In this document: piece after piece, positions 57,639-64,000 of the stretch
How the letters are laid out: each line of letters opens with the position of its first letter
Numbering within the stretch: the first letter of the stretch is position 1
Source of the DNA: Streptomyces sp. PTY087I2
GTDB taxonomy: Bacteria; Actinomycetota; Actinomycetes; Streptomycetales; Streptomycetaceae
Reading direction: 5' to 3'
Length of the DNA stretch: 64,000 bases
NCBI RefSeq assembly: GCF_001687325.1
Contig: NZ_LZRD01000021.1
Coordinates: forward strand, 62,001-126,000
Made by a program: the position numbers and the translations under genes
The notes under the pieces: model-generated
Told to the model about the DNA's origin: nothing
The model's input: the letters and a program-made list of their open reading frames with translations, nothing else
Database searches by the model: none

Positions 57639-58316
57639 GTGCCTTTCCTGTTGCTGATCGAGGACGACGACGCCATCCGCACGGCCCTCGAACTCTCGCT
57701 GTCACGCCAGGGCCACCGTGTGGCCACCGCGGCGACGGGAGAGGACGGCCTGGAGCTGCTGCGCGAGCAGCGGCCCGACCTGGTCGTGCTGGATGTGATG
57801 CTGCCCGGGATCGACGGTTTCGAGGTGTGCCGGCGGATCCGCCGCACCGACCAGCTGCCGATCATTCTGCTGACCGCGCGCAGCGACGACATCGACGTCG
57901 TGGTGGGACTGGAGTCCGGCGCGGACGACTATGTGGTGAAACCCGTCCAGGGCCGGGTGCTGGACGCCCGGATCCGGGCGGTGCTGCGCCGTGGGGAGCG
58001 CGAGTCGACCGACTCGGCGACCTTCGGCAACGTGGTGATCGACCGCTCCGCCATGACCGTCACCAAGGACGGGGAGGACCTTCAGCTCACCCCGACCGAG
58101 CTGCGGCTCCTGCTGGAGCTGAGCCGCCGGCCCGGACAGGCCCTGTCCCGGCAGCAGTTGCTGCGGCTCGTGTGGGAGCACGACTACCTGGGCGACTCCC
58201 GTCTGGTGGACGCCTGTGTGCAGCGGCTGCGCGCGAAGGTGGAGGACGTGCCGTCCTCGCCGACCCTGATCCGTACGGTGCGGGGCGTGGGTTACCGGCT
58301 GGACTCGCCTCAGTGA
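57639..58316 (+). CDS. afsQ1: response regulator AfsQ1
   Basis: AfsQ1 is a transcription factor that controls antibiotic, nitrogen and carbon genes when phosphorylated by AfsQ2. The 225-residue OmpR-type protein has the receiver phosphorylation site Asp52 in VVLDVMLPGIDG, switch residues in LLTARSDD, Lys in VVKPVQG, and a C-terminal winged helix (LTPTELRLLLELSRRPGQALSRQQLL). GTG 57639 gives exactly the S. coelicolor length as I recall; an ATG nine bases earlier is possible. Its stop overlaps afsQ2. Confidence 0.96.
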   Translation: MPFLLLIEDDDAIRTALELSLSRQGHRVATAATGEDGLELLREQRPDLVVLDVMLPGIDGFEVCRRIRRTDQLPIILLTARSDDIDVVVGLESGADDYVVKPVQGRVLDARIRAVLRRGERESTDSATFGNVVIDRSAMTVTKDGEDLQLTPTELRLLLELSRRPGQALSRQQLLRLVWEHDYLGDSRLVDACVQRLRAKVEDVPSSPTLIRTVRGVGYRLDSPQ

Positions 58317-59842
58317 CCGAGACCGCCAAGCGGTCCCTGCGTGCGGGGCTGCGCTGGACCAGTCTGCGCCTGCGGCTCGTCGTGGTGTTCGCGCTGGTGG
58401 CGCTGGTGGCCGCGGTGTCCGCCTCGGGGATCGCGTACTGGCTCAACCGCGAGGCCGTGCTGACCCGTACGCAGGACACCGCGCTCGACGACTTCCGGCG
58501 GCAGATGCAGGACACGGCGGCCGCGCTGCCGACGCGTCCCACCAAGGACGATCTTCAGCGGGCGGCCGGGGAGATGGCGTCCAGCAGCCCGGGCTACAGC
58601 GTGCTGCTGGTGGCCGAGCGCGAGCGCGGCAAGCCGATCGTGGGCTACTCCGACCTGGACACCTTCACCCGGTCCCAGGTGCCGGACTCGTTGCAGAAGC
58701 AGGTGGCCCGCAAGCAGCCGCTGTCGTCGAGCAACGAGCACGAGTACCACCTGTTCTGGCAGCGTACGAGCATCGCGGGCACGCCGTATCTGGTCGCCGG
58801 TACGCGGATCATCGGCGGCGGCCCGACCGGTTACATGCTCAAGTCCCTCGACCAGGAGCGGCAGGACCTCAACTCACTGGCCTGGTCGCTGGGGATCGCC
58901 ACCGCACTCGCCCTGGTCGGCTCGGCGCTGCTCGCGCAGGCCGCCGCGACGACGGTGCTGCGCCCGGTGCAACGGCTCGGCGACGCGGCCCGCAAGCTCG
59001 GCGAGGGCAAGCTCGACACCCGGCTCGTCGTCTCCGGCACGGACGAACTGGCCGATCTCTCCCGTACGTTCAACAGGACGGCGAGCTCGCTGGAGAAGAA
59101 GGTCGCGGACATGAGCGCCCGGGAGGAGGCGAGCCGCCGGTTCGTCGCCGACATGTCGCACGAGCTGCGCACCCCGCTGACCGCGATCACCGCGGTGGCC
59201 GAGGTGCTGGAGGACGAGGCGGACACCCTCGATCCGATGATCGCGCCCGCTGTGCATCTGGTGGTCAGCGAGACCCGGCGGCTGAACGACCTGGTGGAGA
59301 ACCTGATGGAGGTGACCCGCTTCGACGCGGGTACGGCCCGGCTCGTCCTGGACGACGTCGACGTGGCGGACCAGGTGACCGCGTGCATCGACGCGCGGGC
59401 CTGGCTGGATGCGGTGCGCCTGGACGCGGAGCGCGGCACGATGGCCCGGCTCGATCCGCGCCGGCTGGACGTGATCCTGGCCAATCTGATCGGCAACGCC
59501 CTCAAGCACGGCGGTTCGCCGGTGGGCGTACGGGTGCGGACCGAGGGCGAGGAGCTGGTCATCGAGGTACGGGACCACGGTCCGGGCATTCCCGAGGATG
59601 TGCTGCCGCACGTCTTCGACCGCTTCTACAAGGCGAGCGCCTCCCGCCCGCGGTCGGAGGGCAGCGGGCTCGGCCTCTCCATCGCCATGGAGAACGCGCA
59701 CATCCACGGCGGGGACATCACGGCGGCGAACTCCCCGGACGGCGGCGCCGTCTTCACGCTGCGGCTGCCCCGTGACGCCGGGAGGATCGCACAGAACGAC
59801 GAACCGGGCGCGGGGGCCCCGGGCGAGGACGGGGCGACGTGA
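58313..59842 (+). CDS. afsQ2: sensor histidine kinase AfsQ2
   Basis: AfsQ2 is the membrane kinase for AfsQ1. The 509-residue protein has two transmembrane helices (about residues 20-42 and 180-205) around an extracytoplasmic sensor domain, then HAMP (RPVQRLGDAARKLGEGKLDTRL), the H-box ADMSHELRTPL with His283, and the ATP-binding N, G1 and G2 boxes (LIGNALKHGG, RDHGPGIPED, SGLGLSIA). GTG 58313 overlaps the afsQ1 stop (GTGA), so the pair is coupled. The signal is not known from the sequence. Confidence 0.95.
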   Translation: MTETAKRSLRAGLRWTSLRLRLVVVFALVALVAAVSASGIAYWLNREAVLTRTQDTALDDFRRQMQDTAAALPTRPTKDDLQRAAGEMASSSPGYSVLLVAERERGKPIVGYSDLDTFTRSQVPDSLQKQVARKQPLSSSNEHEYHLFWQRTSIAGTPYLVAGTRIIGGGPTGYMLKSLDQERQDLNSLAWSLGIATALALVGSALLAQAAATTVLRPVQRLGDAARKLGEGKLDTRLVVSGTDELADLSRTFNRTASSLEKKVADMSAREEASRRFVADMSHELRTPLTAITAVAEVLEDEADTLDPMIAPAVHLVVSETRRLNDLVENLMEVTRFDAGTARLVLDDVDVADQVTACIDARAWLDAVRLDAERGTMARLDPRRLDVILANLIGNALKHGGSPVGVRVRTEGEELVIEVRDHGPGIPEDVLPHVFDRFYKASASRPRSEGSGLGLSIAMENAHIHGGDITAANSPDGGAVFTLRLPRDAGRIAQNDEPGAGAPGEDGAT

Positions 59843-60567
59843 TGCGCGGCGATGTCACGTACCGGAGGCGGAGCCCGCTGCGGCGGCGGGGCCCGCTGCG
59901 ACGGCTGGGCCTGCTGCGGCAGCAGGGCTTGTTGCGGCAGCAGGGCTTGTTGCGGCAGCAGGGCCTGCTCCGAGGGCGGTCGGCCGTCTCTCTCGCCGGC
60001 CTGCTGGCGGTCGCCGCGCTGGTCTCCGGGTGCGGGATCCGGACCACGTCGGTGCCGGTGGACGCGGGGGCCGCGCCTTCCCGGGTGCCGTGCCGGCTCT
60101 CCGCGTCGGACCTGACCACCCGGTCGCCGGACAGTGTGAGCGCCGAGGTGTATCTCGTGTGCGCCTCGCAGCTGGTCACTGTGGACCGCCCGATGCCGGC
60201 GGCCGCGATCGGCGCCAAGCCGGTGGAGGTGGCCCGCGCGCTGCTGAAGGAGGTCCAGCAGGCGCCGTCGGCGGGCGAGCGGCGGGCCGGGTTCACCACG
60301 GCGGTTCCGGCGGGGCTGCGGGTCGATCCGCCCCGGGACGGCGATCCGGCGGGCGCCCTGCGGCTGAGCACCCAGCCGGAGGATCTGTCGGCGGAGGCGC
60401 TGGCCCAGCTGGTGTGCACGTTCACGGAGAGCGCGTCGCTGATCCAGGACGGTTCGGTGGTGCTGGGCGGGCCCGGGGACTACCCGCCGCGCGGCTATCT
60501 GTGCACCTCGCAGACGAAGTCCCGGCCGGGGGATCTGGCCACCCCGGACGCCCTCCGGCTGGACTGA
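59842..60567 (+). CDS. lipoprotein of the afsQ operon
   Basis: This 241-residue protein has lipobox ALVSGC (Cys at about residue 64) after an unusually long basic N-terminus. That N-terminus is made of six hexapeptide repeats, PLRRRG, PLRRLG, three LLRQQG and LLRGRS, encoded by an 18-base tandem repeat (59911-59964). The mature part has a GerMN-like extracytoplasmic character. ATG 59842 overlaps the afsQ2 stop. It probably belongs to the AfsQ signalling operon at the membrane. The true start may be a TTG within the repeats, which would give a normal-sized signal peptide. Confidence 0.85.
   Translation: MRGDVTYRRRSPLRRRGPLRRLGLLRQQGLLRQQGLLRQQGLLRGRSAVSLAGLLAVAALVSGCGIRTTSVPVDAGAAPSRVPCRLSASDLTTRSPDSVSAEVYLVCASQLVTVDRPMPAAAIGAKPVEVARALLKEVQQAPSAGERRAGFTTAVPAGLRVDPPRDGDPAGALRLSTQPEDLSAEALAQLVCTFTESASLIQDGSVVLGGPGDYPPRGYLCTSQTKSRPGDLATPDALRLD
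59911..59964 (+). repeat. three 18-base tandem repeats encoding LLRQQG
   Basis: Units at 59911, 59929 and 59947 are near-identical ((C/T)TG(C/T)TGCGGCAGCAGGGC). They keep the frame and lie inside the N-terminus of the afsQ-operon lipoprotein gene. Confidence 0.85.
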
Positions 60568-60687
60568 CCCGGGGCCGGGGCGGGGCCGGGAGGGCCGGGG
60601 AAAGCCGGATGTACGCAGCCGGGCCGGCCCTTCGTACGCAGTCGCCCCCGGCCGTACGGAACCGATCCTGCCGGTCGTGGCGTCTTG

Positions 60688-61260
60688 GTGGGCGTGCGTC
60701 ACAGTTCGGACGGCCAGACCGTCATCCACTTCCGCGCGGCGGGCATCACTCTCCTGATCGCACATCTTCTGTTCGTCGGGTGGCTGACGCTGCGCCCGCT
60801 GGACGTCCCCTGGACCACGGCGGCGAACTTCGAGCCGCTCGCCGGCATCCGGGCGGACCTCGCGCTGGGACCGGCCGAGGCGGCCCGCCGGATCGGCGGG
60901 GCGCTGCTGCTGCTGGCCCCGCTCGGGGTACTGCTGCCGATGGCCGGGGGGCGGATCTTCGTCTCCCCCTGGGTGTCTCTGCTGCGTACCGTCGCCGCCG
61001 GGGCGCTGATCTCGCTGGCCATCGAGCTGGGTCAGACCGGGGTGCCGGGTCAGGTCGTCGACGTCGACTCGCTGCTGCTGAACACCACGGGCGTCGTTCT
61101 CGCCCATCTGCTGATCGTTCCGGTCTGCCGGGCGCGGCTGCGCCGCCGGGGGCTGCCGGGCGTCCGGGATCTGCCCCACTACCGCCATGAGACCCGACTC
61201 AGGGACGAGGCCCCTGGGGGATCGACCCCGACGATTACCGGGGTCGGCCTCGCCCCGTAG
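60688..61260 (+). CDS. VanZ-like membrane protein
   Basis: This 190-residue protein has four or five hydrophobic helices and the VanZ pattern LRPLDVPW near the N-terminus with GQVVDVDSLLLNTTGVVLAH, the conserved D-x-x-D/N region. VanZ-like proteins have been linked to teicoplanin and lipid-related resistance, but most are of unknown role. The start is uncertain among TTG 60685, GTG 60688 and GTG 60694. It is a single gene between the afsQ lipoprotein and a PspC gene. Confidence 0.8.
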   Translation: MGVRHSSDGQTVIHFRAAGITLLIAHLLFVGWLTLRPLDVPWTTAANFEPLAGIRADLALGPAEAARRIGGALLLLAPLGVLLPMAGGRIFVSPWVSLLRTVAAGALISLAIELGQTGVPGQVVDVDSLLLNTTGVVLAHLLIVPVCRARLRRRGLPGVRDLPHYRHETRLRDEAPGGSTPTITGVGLAP

Positions 61261-61354
61261 AGCGATGCTTTGTCCCCCTTCGCAGCGGCACCATGGATAC
61301 ATCGGGGAGCAGAGAAAGCTGCTCCTGCCGCAACGGTTCGCGAAGGAGCCCACC

Positions 61355-61561
61355 ATGGCCGCACTTGTCCGCCCCACCGAAGGCCGCATGATCGGCGGAG
61401 TGTGCGCGGGCCTCGCCCGGCGCTTCGGTACCTCGGCCGGCACGATGCGCGTGATCTTCCTCGTCTCGTGCCTGCTGCCCGGTCCGCAGTTCCTGCTCTA
61501 CCTGGCGCTGTGGGCGCTGCTGCCCTCGGAGAAGTCCGCCTCCTCCGCGACGGCCTGGTGA
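61355..61561 (+). CDS. PspC domain small membrane protein
   Basis: This 68-residue protein has the PspC motif RMIGGVCAGLARRFG and one membrane helix (TMRVIFLVSCLLPGPQFLLYLALWALLP). PspC domains occur in membrane-stress proteins; in actinobacteria many are stand-alone. ATG 61355 follows GAAGGAG. It is followed by a strong hairpin at 61604. Confidence 0.88.
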   Translation: MAALVRPTEGRMIGGVCAGLARRFGTSAGTMRVIFLVSCLLPGPQFLLYLALWALLPSEKSASSATAW

Positions 61562-61603
61562 CGCGCCGGACCACGGGGAGCGCGAAGGCGGCGGAGAACG
61601 CGC

Positions 61604-61642
61604 GGTGGGGCGCACACCCTGGACCAGGGTGTGCGCCCCACC
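61604..61642. terminator. 17-bp hairpin after the PspC gene
   Basis: GGTGGGGCGCACACCCT (61604-61620) pairs perfectly with 61626-61642 around GGACC. It separates the PspC gene from the convergent secreted-protein gene. Confidence 0.85.
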
Positions 61643-61687
61643 TGCATGTGCGGGTGCGCGCCGGATCACCGGCGCGCGGGGTGCGGA

Positions 61688-61987
61688 TCAGCCGCCGAGC
61701 GGGATCCCGTTGGCGGTGAGGCCCTGGGTGGGCAGTCCGCCGAGCAGGCCGGTGACCGGGGCGGCCGCGTCGGTGGCCTGGCCGCCGAGGACCTTGCCGA
61801 CGGTGTCCTGGACCGGCGCGTTCTGGACCGACTGCGCGACGGTGTCCAGCGCCATCGTCGAGACGGGGAGCGCCCCGGCCGCGGCGTCCAGCGGCAGCGC
61901 GGGAGCGGCGGAGGCGCTGCCGGCGGCGGCAGCGGCGAAAGCGGCACCGAGAGCGGCGACACCGAGAGTCTTGGCAGACTTCTTCAT
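61688..61987 (-). CDS. small secreted protein
   Basis: This 99-residue protein has a signal peptide (MKKSAKTLGVAALGAAFAAA ... ASA, cleaved near residue 28). The mature part is Ala/Gly/Leu-rich with VGKVLGGQ and LLGGLPTQG repeats-like motifs and no cysteine. ATG 61987 follows AAGGA. It is not a chaplin (no beta-pattern with paired Cys). The function is unknown; a cell-wall or spore-surface protein is possible. Confidence 0.8.
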   Translation of the reverse strand: MKKSAKTLGVAALGAAFAAAAAGSASAAPALPLDAAAGALPVSTMALDTVAQSVQNAPVQDTVGKVLGGQATDAAAPVTGLLGGLPTQGLTANGIPLGG

Positions 61988-62076
61988 GGAGAATTCATCC
62001 TTGGGGAAGGGGATGTGAGCGGCTCTGCAAACTAGCCATCCCGCCACCCCCTCCGCAAACATCCCGACACGCGGAA

Positions 62077-62107
62077 AAAGGGCCGGGAAACTACTTCCCG
62101 GCCCTTT
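62077..62107 (-). terminator. intrinsic terminator of the adenosine deaminase gene
   Basis: AAAGGGCCGGGAA (62077-62089) pairs perfectly with 62095-62107 around a five-base loop. On the minus strand the stem is followed by a run of T (five A at 62075-62079 on the plus strand), so it is a standard intrinsic terminator, 16 bases beyond the deaminase stop. Confidence 0.9.
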
Positions 62108-62122
62108 CGTTCGGTGCGCCCC

Positions 62123-63277
62123 TCAGCTTCCGGAGACCGTAGAACTGCTGGTCACAGCGGTCTGGCGGAAAAGCCACTCCGACCTCAGCTCGGCGTACCC
62201 GGGCTTGATGACGTCATTGATCATCGCGAGACGTTCGTCGAAAGGAATGAAAGCTGATTTCATCGCATTGACTGTGAACCACTGCATGTCGTCGAGCGTG
62301 TATCCGAAGGTCTCGGTCAGCAGCTCGAATTCCTGACTCATGCTGGTGCCGCTCATCAGCCGGTTGTCCGTGTTCACCGTGATGCGGAAGTGCAGCTTGC
62401 GCAGCAGCCCGATCGGGTGCTCGGCGTACGAGTCGGCGGCGCCGGTCTGGAGGTTGGAGGTCGGGCACATCTCCAGCGGGATGCGCTTGTCCCGTACGTA
62501 CGAGGCGAGGCGGCCGAGGGAGACCGAGCCGTCCTCGGCGACCTCGATGTCGTCGATGATCCGCACCCCGTGGCCGAGCCGGTCGGCGCCGCACCACTGG
62601 AGGGCCTGCCAGATCGACGGCAGGCCGAAGGCCTCGCCCGCGTGGATCGTGAAGTGGTTGTTCTCGCGCTTGAGGTACTCGAACGCGTCGAGGTGGCGGG
62701 TGGGCGGGAAGCCGGCCTCGGCGCCCGCGATGTCGAAGCCGACGACACCCTGGTCGCGGTAGCTGTTGGCCAGCTCGGCGATCTCCAGGGCGCGGGCGGC
62801 GTGCCGCATCGCGGTGAGGAGGGCGCCGACGCGGATGCGGTGGCCGTTGCTGCGGGCGATGCGCTCGCCCTCGCGGAAGCCCGCGTTGACGGCCTCGACG
62901 ACCTCTTCGAGGGTCAGGCCGCCCTCCAGGTGCTGCTCGGGTGCGTAGCGGATCTCGGCGTAGACGACGCCGTCCTCGGCGAGGTCCTCGGCGCACTCGG
63001 CGGCCACCCGGAACAGCGCGTCACGGGTCTGCATGACGGCGCAGGTGTGGGCGAAGGTCTCCAGATACCGGGGCAGCGAACCGGAGTCGGCGGCCTCGCG
63101 GAACCAGATGCCGAGCTTGTCGGGCTCGGTCTCGGGGAGGGAGTCGTAACCCTGCGCGCGGGCCAGCTCGACGATGGTGCCCGGCCGCAGGCCGCCGTCG
63201 AGGTGGTCGTGGAGCAGCACCTTGGGGGCGCGCCGGATCTGGTCGGAATCAGGGACATTCGGGGTCTGGCTCGTCAT
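62123..63277 (-). CDS. add: adenosine deaminase
   Basis: The enzyme deaminates adenosine and deoxyadenosine to (deoxy)inosine. The 384-residue protein has the zinc-ligand motif LHDHLDGGL, catalytic region YAEIRYAPEQH, NNHFTIHAGEAFG, GHGVRI with a His ligand, and the C-terminal SLNTDNRLMSGTS-like TVNTDNRLMSGTSMSQE. ATG 63277 was used. The palindrome CTACGCGCGTAG ends 17 bases upstream, linking it to the phosphorylase and deoC genes, which use its product. Confidence 0.95.
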   Translation of the reverse strand: MTSQTPNVPDSDQIRRAPKVLLHDHLDGGLRPGTIVELARAQGYDSLPETEPDKLGIWFREAADSGSLPRYLETFAHTCAVMQTRDALFRVAAECAEDLAEDGVVYAEIRYAPEQHLEGGLTLEEVVEAVNAGFREGERIARSNGHRIRVGALLTAMRHAARALEIAELANSYRDQGVVGFDIAGAEAGFPPTRHLDAFEYLKRENNHFTIHAGEAFGLPSIWQALQWCGADRLGHGVRIIDDIEVAEDGSVSLGRLASYVRDKRIPLEMCPTSNLQTGAADSYAEHPIGLLRKLHFRITVNTDNRLMSGTSMSQEFELLTETFGYTLDDMQWFTVNAMKSAFIPFDERLAMINDVIKPGYAELRSEWLFRQTAVTSSSTVSGS

Positions 63278-63293
63278 CTTCGCACTCTAGCGC

Positions 63294-63305
63294 CTACGCG
63301 CGTAG
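63294..63305. promoter_or_regulatory. palindrome CTACGCGCGTAG before adenosine deaminase
   Basis: A third identical copy of the 12-base palindrome, 16 bases upstream of the deaminase ATG on the minus strand. It is also 76 bases upstream of the divergent hydrolase-like gene, which it might affect. Confidence 0.7.
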
Positions 63306-63380
63306 AGCGCCGGTTGCCGATGCGTAACAGTGACCGGAAAGTCGGGTGGAGTACACCTGCTCTTCTGAGACTGTTCTGTC

Positions 63381-64000
63381 ATGGGACAGCGCGCACTCCC
63401 CCTGCCCGCAGCCAGGCTGGGACGGGCCGTACAGACGGCCGGAGCAACCGACGAGGTCAGCGGCGTGGTTCTGCTGCTCCCGGACGGCGAGGCCGACTCG
63501 CACCGCCGCCCCTCTACCTTCTCGTACGCGGCACAACTGCCGTTCGCCCGCGCCCTGGCCCGCGCCGGGGAGGGCGACGGGCTCACGGTGCACGTGCTGC
63601 GCTACCGCTGCCGGGGCTGGAACGCGGACGACGCGCATCCGGCCGAGGACGCCGCGTGGGCGGCCGACGAGGTGCAGCGGCTCTACGGCGATGTTCCGGT
63701 CTGCCTGGTGGGCCACGGGATGGGCGGGCGGGCCGCGTTGCGGGCCGCCGGGCACGGTGCGGTCACCTCCGTCCTGGCGATGGCCCCCTGGCTGCCGGAC
63801 CACACCGCCGCCGCGCCGGAGCCGGTGAAACAGCTGATGGGGCGCCGGGTGCTGATCGTGCACGGCACCAACGACGAGCGTACGGACCCGGAGCTGTCCT
63901 ACCGGCTGGCCGAGCGGGCGAAGAGGTCCAACCGGGACACCTGCCGCTTCGAAGTCCACTCCGACGGGCACGCGTTGCGCCAGCACCGCTCCGAAGTGGT
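63381..64000 (+). CDS. alpha/beta-hydrolase-fold protein, 3' end outside the window
   Basis: The frame is open to the end of the window, with 206 residues visible. It has the alpha/beta-hydrolase pattern LRYRCRGWN, the nucleophile elbow LVGHGMGGRAAL, an acidic-residue loop VHGTNDERTDP and a histidine region SDGHALRQH. The elbow reads G-H-G-M-G, so the expected nucleophile Ser is Gly113 and normal serine hydrolysis is unlikely. ATG 63381 is chosen without a clear ribosome site (ACTGTTCTGTC). It is divergent from adenosine deaminase. Confidence 0.8.
   Translation, partial: MGQRALPLPAARLGRAVQTAGATDEVSGVVLLLPDGEADSHRRPSTFSYAAQLPFARALARAGEGDGLTVHVLRYRCRGWNADDAHPAEDAAWAADEVQRLYGDVPVCLVGHGMGGRAALRAAGHGAVTSVLAMAPWLPDHTAAAPEPVKQLMGRRVLIVHGTNDERTDPELSYRLAERAKRSNRDTCRFEVHSDGHALRQHRSEV

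Overview
The window is a piece of a Streptomyces chromosome. The evidence is a very high GC content with strong third-position bias, many GTG and some TTG starts, and a set of genes typical of the genus: mycothiol S-conjugate amidase, a two-component acyl-CoA carboxylase with an epsilon subunit, the AfsQ1/AfsQ2 two-component system with its divergent sigma factor, a LAxTG sortase-type surface protein and a GAF-GGDEF protein. From memory, the order from about 7.8 kb to the end follows the S. coelicolor block around SCO4968 to SCO4900; this synteny could not be checked by search. No tRNA, rRNA, CRISPR array, transposase gene or prophage was seen.

Layout. 1-4.3 kb: the end of an accessory, probably biosynthetic, gene set (MFS exporter, SAM methyltransferase, cytochrome P450, ATP-grasp ligase), all on one strand with short gaps. 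4.4-7.6 kb: a large NB-ARC/TPR (NLR-like) ATPase. 7.8-10.3 kb: membrane protein, mca, DUF4307 protein and greA. 10.3-16.5 kb: ABC-2 exporter pair, threonine dehydratase, MarR regulator, a sigma-like/membrane protein pair, a DUF1059 protein and a cystathionine gamma-synthase family gene. 16.6-21.8 kb: an M48 membrane peptidase between two homologous membrane-anchored helical proteins, then msrA behind a near-perfect SigR-type promoter. 21.8-37.7 kb: regulators and metabolism, including gdhA with a candidate GlnR box, a PAS-SpoIIE phosphatase, an L,D-transpeptidase, a sortase-type substrate, hutH, a diguanylate cyclase, adenylate cyclase and birA. 37.9-43.2 kb: pccB, pccE, maf and accA2, the carboxylase that BirA would biotinylate.

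43.9-55.1 kb: a decayed NB-ARC/TPR gene, a DeoR regulator, an LpdA-like flavoprotein, then nucleoside salvage: purine nucleoside phosphorylase, phosphohexo/pentomutase, deoxyribose-phosphate aldolase, a full-length aldehyde dehydrogenase and a half-length one. Adenosine deaminase lies at 62.1-63.3 kb. The same perfect 12-base palindrome, CTACGCGCGTAG, sits just upstream of the phosphorylase, deoC and adenosine deaminase genes and nowhere else that I saw, so these three loci look like one local regulon. Their products form one route: deaminate adenosine, phosphorolyse nucleosides, isomerise (deoxy)ribose-1-phosphate, cleave deoxyribose-5-phosphate, and oxidise the acetaldehyde.

55.2-62 kb: small secreted proteins, a uridine kinase-like protein, and sigQ divergent from afsQ1-afsQ2-lipoprotein, with a match to the AfsQ1 operator in the intergenic region. 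The window ends inside an alpha/beta-hydrolase-fold gene that lacks the nucleophilic serine. Non-coding features of note are a 180-base palindromic MITE-like element (36528-36707), a 33-base tandem array (48991-49234) of a unit seen again inverted at 56468, a degenerate 23-base tandem (47393-47470), and many strong hairpin terminators.
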